Below are positions 1-4,912 of a DNA stretch of 5,755 bases, piece after piece. Made by a program: the position numbers and the translations under genes. The stretch spans positions 1 to 5,755 of the forward strand of contig CAKZPX010000339.1 in assembly GCA_937139435.1 (NCBI GenBank), written 5' to 3'. Numbering within the stretch: the stretch's first letter is position 1; every line of letters starts with the position of its first letter. The notes under the pieces are model-generated. The model was not told the DNA's origin. It saw only the letters and a list, made by a program, of their open reading frames with translations, and ran no database searches. The stretch comes from an uncultured bacterium. GTDB taxonomy: Bacteria; Hydrothermota; Tepidihabitantia; Tepidihabitantales; Tepidihabitantaceae.

Positions 1-386
1 CCCTGACTGTTGCGGGGAAACTGCCCGTAGATACCAAAGGAGTCGCCAAGATAATAACTGTAAGGGTTCCCCATTCGTACCCAGCCGATCACTTCACCTG
101 TAAGGTCCAGATTGCCATAACTTACCTCACTGAAATAATGTCGCATTGAACCTGTCCCGGAACCAAAAAGCAACTGCACAAAATCTGTCCGGGAATAACG
201 GGCGGTGTTATCGGCAAAATCAACTAAGATAACCGGCACCGCCTGAGGTCGGTCAGTTAGCAGCGCAACCTTTTCCGGTTTCTCCACCCTGCCGGGAAAA
301 CGTAAAACCCTTTCCCTGCCCGGCAGTGCCGGCATTGCCTGAGCAACCGCTCCAGCAACTACCAGCAACAATCTCAACCAGCGCAT
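1..386 (-). CDS. Secreted M6-family (immune inhibitor A-like) metalloprotease, N-terminal part
   Basis: The reading frame is open from an ATG at 386 to the left edge, giving 128 residues. It opens with a short signal peptide: MRWLR, a hydrophobic run of Leu, Val and Ala (residues 6-16), and a plausible signal peptidase I site after AQA (15-17). A propeptide-like stretch follows. From about residue 49 comes the conserved start of M6 peptidase domains: VPVILVDFAD, then LLFG (72-75), then MRHYFSEVSYGNLDLTGEV (81-99) and GWV with a Tyr-rich YSYYLG. The zinc-binding HExxH motif would lie further on, outside the window, so catalytic competence cannot be judged. M6 enzymes are secreted zinc peptidases, often large and carrying sorting or repeat domains. 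The gene begins 12 bp after the bactofilin stop. It has no strong Shine-Dalgarno (GCGAAAAAG precedes the ATG), so translational coupling in an operon is likely. The family call rests on motif recall, not a search. Confidence 0.8.
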   Translation of the reverse strand, partial: MRWLRLLLVVAGAVAQAMPALPGRERVLRFPGRVEKPEKVALLTDRPQAVPVILVDFADNTARYSRTDFVQLLFGSGTGSMRHYFSEVSYGNLDLTGEVIGWVRMGNPYSYYLGDSFGIYGQFPRNSQ

Positions 387-398
387 CTTTTTCGCAAC

Positions 399-752
399 TT
401 AACCCGTCCCGTCTCTGACCATTGAACAACCACCCTCAAAAAAGCACCCGGGCTGAATTACCAGCCCCCGGCAGGTAATATTACCAAAAACCTGTGCCCC
501 GGTATGTAGTTCCACTGTTTCCGTAGCAAATATATTACCCTCAATCCTGCCAGCAATCACCGCATTACGGCAGTGAGCCTCTCCCTTTAAAAATGACCGT
601 GGACCGGTGAGGAATGTATCAGCAACATCGATCTTGCCCTCCGCCTGCCCATCAAGCCTCATCCCTCCGTTAACGCGACAATCCCCCTTAAGTACCGTCT
701 CCTCGCCGATGATTGTATCAAGTTTTCCGACTGGTGTCTTTTCTTTACCCAT
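399..752 (-). CDS. Bactofilin (polymer-forming cytoskeletal protein)
   Basis: This 117-residue protein matches a minimal bactofilin (DUF583) core almost end to end. The order of conserved features is LDTIIGEETVLKGD (11-24), then LDGQAEGKI (33-41), then a turn-rich segment with FLKGEAH (54-60), then AGRIEGNI (67-74), TVELHTGAQVFGNI (79-92) and a closing LVIQPGCFFEGGCSM (97-111). The Gly-rich, roughly 17-18-residue periodicity fits the right-handed beta-helix of this family. Bactofilins polymerise without nucleotide, usually at the inner face of the membrane, and place cell-wall or envelope enzymes. The flanking tails are very short, as is typical. An ATG at 752 with AAGGAG five bases upstream fixes the start. 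It is the first gene of an operon, and the next gene encodes an exported M6 protease rather than the M23 endopeptidase often found beside bactofilins. No separate membrane anchor is visible; the role in envelope organisation is inferred from the family. Confidence 0.9.
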   Translation of the reverse strand: MGKEKTPVGKLDTIIGEETVLKGDCRVNGGMRLDGQAEGKIDVADTFLTGPRSFLKGEAHCRNAVIAGRIEGNIFATETVELHTGAQVFGNITCRGLVIQPGCFFEGGCSMVRDGTG

Positions 753-757
753 CGGTT

Positions 758-763
758 CTCCTT
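758..763 (-). promoter_or_regulatory. Ribosome binding site of the bactofilin gene
   Basis: Read on the minus strand, AAGGAG lies five bases before the ATG at 752, within an A-rich run. It is the clearest Shine-Dalgarno in the window and supports this start codon. The promoter just upstream predicts transcription beginning at about 762-764, so the ribosome site would sit at or very near the 5' end of the mRNA. Confidence 0.85.
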
Positions 764-769
764 TTTTGT

Positions 770-798
770 AGTATAATAACTTATCTGCGCTGTGTCAA
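770..798 (-). promoter_or_regulatory. Sigma70-type promoter of the bactofilin/M6 protease operon
   Basis: On the minus strand there is a perfect -35 TTGACA (793-798) and a -10 TATACT (770-775), separated by exactly 17 bp. The expected start of transcription is near 763, leaving a leader of only about 11 nt. The match and spacing suggest strong, largely constitutive housekeeping expression. No obvious operator overlaps the core elements. Confidence 0.85.
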
Positions 799-808
799 AA
801 GTAATGAC

Positions 809-820
809 CTGGAACGAAAA
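809..820 (+). repeat. Direct repeat CTGGAACGAAAA, copy 1
   Basis: This exact 12-bp word recurs in the same orientation at 1142-1153, 333 bp away in the same intergenic region. Copy 1 lies just upstream of the -35 of the minus-strand promoter (about ten bases beyond it). It could be a shared regulator site or a chance repeat favoured by the A-rich 3' end. Confidence 0.5.
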
Positions 821-993
821 GGCAACCCGAAGTAAATACCAAACTAAAACCGCAGGTCTGACCGATAAATACTACCTGGATCAATCCCGGAGTTAAATCG
901 GAGTCAACAAACCGGGCACCAGCGCGAGACACCCAATAACCTGTGCCCCTGTGCTTCCTGAAATCAAACCAGAAGTTTACTTTTTAAATTAAC

Positions 994-1058
994 CTCCGGA
1001 TAACACCGGTAACCACCCCGGGGATAACCCGGGGGATATCCCCCCGCCTACCCCCTCC
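994..1058. repeat. GC-rich palindromic block with reiterated GGATAAC-like words
   Basis: This block is far richer in G and C than its flanks. It contains the perfect 14-bp palindrome GGGGGATATCCCCC (1031-1044), the 8-bp palindrome CCCCGGGG (1016-1023), the small hairpin GGG-ATAA-CCC (1021-1030) and ACCGGT (1005-1010). The words GGATAAC (998-1004), GGTAAC (1008-1013), GGATAAC (1022-1028) and GGATATC (1034-1040) recur along it, and the two exact GGATAAC copies are 24 bp apart. It ends in a pyrimidine tract CCCCCTCC (1051-1058). Possible roles are a protein-binding array, a structured RNA element or a boundary between the two divergent units. A terminator is poorly supported because the nearest T-run starts about 20 bases after the stem. 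Confidence 0.65.
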
Positions 1059-1141
1059 AAATAATTTTTTAGCAGGTCCCATCATGATAACTATTTGTAA
1101 ATAAATTTGTTAGCAGAATAAGACGATTATTAAACATACAT

Positions 1142-1153
1142 CTGGAACGAAAA
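1142..1153 (+). repeat. Direct repeat CTGGAACGAAAA, copy 2
   Basis: This is the second exact copy of the 12-bp word at 809-820, followed by a longer A-rich run. It sits about 70 bp upstream of the -35 of the plus-strand tRNA promoter, so each divergent promoter has one copy upstream of it, at different distances. Confidence 0.5.
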
Positions 1154-1183
1154 AAAGAAATAAAAATCAGCTCTATCAGGAGC

Positions 1184-1220
1184 ACCGCCTCATAAGGCAA
1201 TAATAAAAATACCGCCTCAT
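1184..1220 (+). repeat. Paired direct repeat ACCGCCTCAT upstream of the tRNA promoter
   Basis: ACCGCCTCAT occurs exactly at 1184-1193 and again at 1211-1220, a 27-bp period. The first copy also forms a small inverted repeat GCCT-CATA-AGGC (1187-1198). The spacer is A/T-only after that (about 1199-1210). The second copy ends two bases before the -35 at 1223, the position expected for an activator or repressor site, or for an UP-like AT element between the copies. No known operator was recognised. Confidence 0.55.
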
Positions 1221-1222
1221 TC

Positions 1223-1251
1223 TTGACCGGTTGTTATCTCCCTGCTACAAT
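1223..1251 (+). promoter_or_regulatory. Sigma70-type promoter of the tRNA-Thr unit
   Basis: The -35 TTGACC (1223-1228) and -10 TACAAT (1246-1251) are separated by exactly 17 bp. Predicted initiation near 1258 leaves about 16 nt before the mature tRNA 5' end at 1274, a usual distance for a bacterial tRNA gene. No terminator separates the tRNA from the two genes downstream, so this promoter probably also drives the PAS and glycosyltransferase genes. Confidence 0.8.
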
Positions 1252-1273
1252 CCTTCCAGAACAGTAAAATTCT

Positions 1274-1346
1274 GCCGGCGTAGCTCAGCAGGCAGAGCAG
1301 CGGTTTCGTAAACCGCAGGTCGCCCGTTCGAGCCGGGCCGCCGGCT
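1274..1346 (+). tRNA. tRNA-Thr (anticodon CGT)
   Basis: A complete cloverleaf of 73 nt can be drawn by hand. The acceptor stem GCCGGCG (1274-1280) pairs perfectly with CGCCGGC (1339-1345), with discriminator T1346. The D stem is GCTC/GAGC (1283-1286, 1295-1298) with GG in the loop. The anticodon stem is GCGGT/ACCGC (1300-1304, 1312-1316) with loop TTCGTAA, so the anticodon CGT (1307-1309) reads the threonine codon ACG. The variable loop is AGGTC and the T arm GCCCG-TTCGAGC-CGGGC (1322-1338). G1-C72 and C2-G71 agree with known threonine identity pairs. The 3' CCA is not encoded and must be added by tRNA nucleotidyltransferase. A promoter lies directly upstream and a protein gene begins 14 bp downstream. 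Confidence 0.97.
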
Positions 1347-1360
1347 TGTTTTAAAAGATT

Positions 1361-3160
1361 ATGCTTTTTCCAAAAGGTCAGGATCCAAAGCGTCTGCTGG
1401 AAGAGCAGGCGGCTTTTGAGGAGGCAGAAAGGCAGAAGGCAGAAGCACGCGCCCGGGCTATCTTTGATAGCCTCATTGACTTCATCCCGGTTGCCATTGA
1501 AATATTCGGCACCGATGGCAACCTGCTCAAGAGTAACAAGGCAGCAGAGCGTCTCCTGGGAAAAATCCCGCCACCCGGAGTTAGCCTGTTTGAGGAGAGA
1601 GGGCTAAAGCGCACCGGACTGCTTGAACCCCAGATAAAAAGGCTCCTTGCCGGTGCCCGGGTTGAAACACCACCAACCTGGTATGACCCGGCTGATATCG
1701 GACTTGCCACCGCCCCCGGTAAAAAGGTCTGTTTTCGGGCAACCGCTTTACCCCTGCTGGATGCGGAGGGCACGGTTAAAATGATTGCGGTTGTTTACGA
1801 AGACCTGACCGAACTGAAAAAAGCGGAGGAGGCGCTCAACGAACTTAAAACCCGCACCATCGTCCTGCCCGAAGAAACCTCCGGAGTCAACACCGGCGGA
1901 GTCGCCACAACCGACGCCCGCGATATTGAGTTTGCCCGCCGAAAACTGGAGCAGGCGCTGCGGGAAAGCGAAGAACGCTATCGGGCGCTTGTTGACTCAT
2001 CTCCGGATGTGTGCATCATCCGCCTCAGTGACGAAGGACGAATCCTCAATATCAGTTCCTCAATTGCAAACATCCTCGGCATATCCCGGGAAGCGGTTCT
2101 AACCGACAACTCTCTGCTTTTTGCCAATGTCCATCCCGAAGACCTGTCCCGCTTAAAGGAGACCGAGGCGATTGCCCGTCAGCACGGGGAATATCCACCC
2201 GGGTTTAGATTCCGGGTGATAAAAAAACCCGCAGGTGAAATTGTCTGGGTAGAACTACGGGGCAAGGTCTGCAATTTCGCCAGCCGGCGTACACTGGAAT
2301 TGATTATTTTTGACATTACACCCTGGAAGAATTTGGAGGAAAGATTACGCAAAAAGGAGACCGATATTTCTTCGCTGCTTAACAGTCCGGCGGACGGGGT
2401 ATTAGCAATTGATAAAGAGTGGGTAATAACCTTCTGGAGCGGCGGCGCCGAGACACAAACAAGGATAGCCGCAACCGAGGCAAAGGGACACCGGCTCTGG
2501 GATGTGTATCCGGAGATGGAAAAGAGCGGCATGGCGGAATTGTTCCGGGGTACACTACTTGACCGCCAGCCCCGGCATGGCGAGGTGTTCTACTCTGATG
2601 GACGGGAGAAGTATGCGGGCTGGTTTGCTATCAGCACCTATCCCTTTGACAGTGGTGTTCTTGCCCTGATTCAGAATATTACCGGTCGCAAAAAGATTGA
2701 AGCCGCCTGGCGCGACATTGACACCAGGTTAAACACCATCCTCAACAACCAGCTGGTTCTGGTCGCATTCAAAGACAGAGAACTGCGCTATGTGATGGCA
2801 AATGCTGTCGCCCGTAAAATCTTCAATCAGGACCGAGAGCTCGCTGGCAAAACCGATGCCGAACTATTCCCGGCCACCGTCACCGCCCTGCTTGGCTCTT
2901 ATGACCGCCAGATTCTGGAAAGGGGTGACCCGGCAAGACTGGAACTGGCGCTCGGCGACCCGAAACAGGAAAACACCACCTGGCTTGCCCTCTGGAAACA
3001 ACCCTGGCGCAATCAAGCAGGTGAAATTCTGGGCATTATGGATATCGGGTTTGACATCACTCACCGGGTGCGGGCGCAACAGGAGTTGACCCGGCGCCGG
3101 GAATATCTGGAAAAAATGGTTCAGGATGCGGAAAAGGAACTCCAGCGCTGGTCAAAATAG
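1361..3160 (+). CDS. Multi-PAS sensor protein without an output domain
   Basis: This 599-residue, apparently cytosolic protein has no signal peptide or membrane segment. It opens with a charged helix (11-35). Four PAS-like units follow: about 33-157 (core AIFDSLIDFIPVAIEIFGTDG, closing VVYEDLTELKKAEEAL), 201-329 (ESEERYRALVDSSPDVCII, closing IIFDITPWKNLEERL), 333-448 (ISSLLNSPADGVLAIDKEW, closing LIQNITGRKKIEAAW) and 452-575 (LNTILNNQLVLVAFKDREL, closing DIGFDITHRVRAQQEL). Each ends in the DIT-type strand and helix that links PAS to the next module. After the last comes a helical tail of about 25 residues, then the stop: no HisKA, ATPase, GGDEF or DNA-binding domain. No cofactor ligand was recognised. 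The ATG at 1361 is the first possible start (an in-frame TAA is at 1352) but lacks a Shine-Dalgarno. The gene lies 14 bp after a tRNA and 9 bp before a glycosyltransferase gene. It may act through a partner kinase; this is inference. Confidence 0.88.
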   Translation: MLFPKGQDPKRLLEEQAAFEEAERQKAEARARAIFDSLIDFIPVAIEIFGTDGNLLKSNKAAERLLGKIPPPGVSLFEERGLKRTGLLEPQIKRLLAGARVETPPTWYDPADIGLATAPGKKVCFRATALPLLDAEGTVKMIAVVYEDLTELKKAEEALNELKTRTIVLPEETSGVNTGGVATTDARDIEFARRKLEQALRESEERYRALVDSSPDVCIIRLSDEGRILNISSSIANILGISREAVLTDNSLLFANVHPEDLSRLKETEAIARQHGEYPPGFRFRVIKKPAGEIVWVELRGKVCNFASRRTLELIIFDITPWKNLEERLRKKETDISSLLNSPADGVLAIDKEWVITFWSGGAETQTRIAATEAKGHRLWDVYPEMEKSGMAELFRGTLLDRQPRHGEVFYSDGREKYAGWFAISTYPFDSGVLALIQNITGRKKIEAAWRDIDTRLNTILNNQLVLVAFKDRELRYVMANAVARKIFNQDRELAGKTDAELFPATVTALLGSYDRQILERGDPARLELALGDPKQENTTWLALWKQPWRNQAGEILGIMDIGFDITHRVRAQQELTRRREYLEKMVQDAEKELQRWSK

Positions 3161-3169
3161 CGGTGCATT

Positions 3170-4912
3170 ATGGGTAAGGAGAAAAGCCGGACAAAAAAAC
3201 CAACAACACCTGTCCGGCAAAAAGAAACCGATATTGAAGGACTCATAGATAAATATTCGCCGGTTCTGCTCTTAATTGTCATTGCCCTGGGTCTTTGGTT
3301 GCGTATCGCTGACCTGCGCGCTGACCCGCCACCTGACCTTTCCTGGAGTTTTGCCCCTTATACTGATGAGGGTCTGAACACCTACTCGGCACGCAACTAT
3401 GCCCTCTACCACAACTTTAAACAGGACGACTTTTTCCCGTTCTGTGTCTACCCGCTGGTAAACATCATTGTCGCATTTGTTTTTAAAATTTTCGGTATCG
3501 GTTTTGTCCAGGTAAAACTACTGTCGGTGTTTGCCGGGGTTCTGGGTATCCTGATCATTTTCCTGTTTGCCCGGTCTGGCGGCAATAAAATCGCCGGACC
3601 CCTCTCTGCCCTGCTCCTCGCCACCTGCTACCCACTGGTAATGTACAGCCGGCTCGGACTGGTGGAAACGGTACAGATTCTCTTCCTCCTTCTTGCCGGT
3701 CTTTTCTGGGTCAAGGGCTTAAAAAAAACCTTCCTGCTCTTGTTCAGCGGTTTCTTTGCTGCGGGAACATTCCTGCTCGTCAAACTATCAGCCATCTTCA
3801 TCGTCGGTGTCTTTTTCCTTCTCTTCCTTGCTCAGATTATCGCTGTCCGCAGGAAAGAAATCAACCTCAGGCAGCTGCTCTTTAATCTGTTATGGTTTAT
3901 CAGCGGCACCATCCTTGCCTTCCTGTTCTGGTTTTTCTTTGTCTTTCTCCCCTATCGGGCAGAATACATTCAATATGTCCTGCGTCATTCTACCGAATCA
4001 CCCGCCGGTCATCCCGGCACCATTCCCGCCTACCTTCTCAACACCTTTACGGTCGGGCTTCGCTCCCGACTCTTTCCCCGCACAGTCTGGATGGTGTTAA
4101 TCGGTTATCTTACCCTGCCCTGGCTGGCAAAAGACAAAAACCCGGTACTCCGCTACTCATTACTCTGGCTAATTATGGGAACGCTTATGCTCGGTTATAT
4201 GAACTATCGTCCTCCCCGTTATGAAATAATTCTTCTGCCACCACTGATTATCGCCTTTGCCACCGCCCTCAGCAACCTCTGGAAAGATGGCATACTTATC
4301 CCCGCCTCCCGCCCGACGATAAAAATGACCATCGCCTTTCTCCTCTTCCTCTGGCCACTTGGCCTGCAGAGCATCATTTACCTCTCTGGATTTCGTGCCT
4401 TTCCCGGTTCCGGTTCGGAATCCGGTATTCTGGTGGGTGCACTCATCATTGCCCTTGCCATCTCCCTTGCCGGCTATCTCCTGTTCCGCACTCGTCGCAA
4501 CGGGTTGGTGATAAAACACAGACTGCTGCGCACCATCCTGGTGCTAATACCTGTTATCCTGACCATGCGCCTGGACATCGGTCAATTCAGCCACTGGTTT
4601 ACCAATCGCACCCATAATCTCATATCCTATGCCCGGGACCTGGACCGCCTGCTACCGGATGATGCGGTAGTCGCTGGCTCCTGGGCACCGCCATTGATGA
4701 TTGAGTCCCGCAAACGCGCGGTGGCGATAACCGACTGGGCAAATATGGAAGGGCTTATTGAACGCTTCGGTGTTACCCATCTCATTATGGGAGAAAACGA
4801 AGCGGATATGAAATTAAGGGAAAAAATTGACCCCTGGATCTGGGAAAAGAGCCAGCCCATCCGCCGCTATATCGTCCGGGGTCAGGTACTTACCGTATAC
4901 TCCCTTAACTAA
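3170..4912 (+). CDS. Polytopic membrane glycosyltransferase, GT-C fold (ArnT/PMT-like)
   Basis: This 580-residue protein has a short basic, cytosolic N-terminus (MGKEKSRTKK) and then about 13-14 hydrophobic segments, roughly at 31-48, 92-109, 113-134, 142-157, 166-181, 185-222 (two), 236-260, 306-320, 328-344, 351-368, 385-405, 418-437 and 452-467. The first outer loop carries FAPYTDEGLNTYSARNYAL (61-79); an acidic pair such as D65-E66 here is the usual catalytic site of GT39/GT83 enzymes. Also typical are YSRLGLVET (159-167) and NYRPPRYEIILLPPL (345-359). A soluble C-terminal part (about 485-580) follows the last helix. Such enzymes move a sugar from a polyprenyl-phosphate donor onto protein or lipid outside the membrane; donor and acceptor are unknown here. 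A weak GGTG lies before the ATG. Its stop overlaps the stop of the convergent gene. It could instead be another family of the same superfamily. Confidence 0.78.
   Translation: MGKEKSRTKKPTTPVRQKETDIEGLIDKYSPVLLLIVIALGLWLRIADLRADPPPDLSWSFAPYTDEGLNTYSARNYALYHNFKQDDFFPFCVYPLVNIIVAFVFKIFGIGFVQVKLLSVFAGVLGILIIFLFARSGGNKIAGPLSALLLATCYPLVMYSRLGLVETVQILFLLLAGLFWVKGLKKTFLLLFSGFFAAGTFLLVKLSAIFIVGVFFLLFLAQIIAVRRKEINLRQLLFNLLWFISGTILAFLFWFFFVFLPYRAEYIQYVLRHSTESPAGHPGTIPAYLLNTFTVGLRSRLFPRTVWMVLIGYLTLPWLAKDKNPVLRYSLLWLIMGTLMLGYMNYRPPRYEIILLPPLIIAFATALSNLWKDGILIPASRPTIKMTIAFLLFLWPLGLQSIIYLSGFRAFPGSGSESGILVGALIIALAISLAGYLLFRTRRNGLVIKHRLLRTILVLIPVILTMRLDIGQFSHWFTNRTHNLISYARDLDRLLPDDAVVAGSWAPPLMIESRKRAVAITDWANMEGLIERFGVTHLIMGENEADMKLREKIDPWIWEKSQPIRRYIVRGQVLTVYSLN

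Larger units (their letters stand above)
799..1222. other. Divergent intergenic region without a credible gene
   Basis: No reading frame of useful length with a start and Shine-Dalgarno was found on either strand. The region separates two outward-facing promoters. From left to right it holds one copy of a 12-bp direct repeat (809-820), an 11-bp-period pair CGGAGTTAAAT/CGGAGTCAACA (888-909), two copies of CCTGTGC (940-946, 948-954), a GC-rich palindromic block (994-1058), a T6 run (1065-1070), an AT-rich stretch (about 1059-1180) containing the palindrome ATCATGAT (1081-1088), the second copy of the 12-bp repeat (1142-1153), and a 10-bp direct repeat pair next to the right promoter. An uncharacterised small RNA or regulatory region is possible but not shown. 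Confidence 0.7.

Noticed and set aside
1031..1070. Rho-independent terminator made of the GGGGGATATCCCCC stem and the T6 run
   Set aside because: About 20 bases separate the stem from the T-run, and no gene ends upstream on that strand.
994..1180. Replication origin (GC block, AT-rich stretch, TTATCC words on the minus strand)
   Set aside because: The words read TTATCCCCG and TTATCCGGA, not the DnaA box TTATCCACA. There is no box cluster and no dnaA, dnaN or gidA-type neighbour.
1184..1220. CRISPR-like repeat array
   Set aside because: There are only two 10-bp copies, far below CRISPR repeat length and number, and no cas gene nearby.
1274..1346. tRNA gene as an integration site for a mobile element
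   Set aside because: No integrase gene and no duplicated tRNA 3' end were found in the window. The downstream genes look like ordinary chromosomal genes.
2179..2532. Minus-strand open frame of 117 codons inside the PAS gene
   Set aside because: It is a shadow of the PAS2/PAS3 coding sequence with no ribosome site or family resemblance.
399..3220. Shared N-terminal MGKEK in the bactofilin and the glycosyltransferase
   Set aside because: The similarity stops after five residues and the codons differ. Short lysine-rich starts are common in cytosolic N-termini, so this is treated as coincidence.
4169..4519. Minus-strand open frame of 116 codons opposite the glycosyltransferase
   Set aside because: It is antisense to well-formed membrane helices. 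Its Gly/Glu/Lys-rich translation is what hydrophobic codons give when read backwards, and no motif is present.
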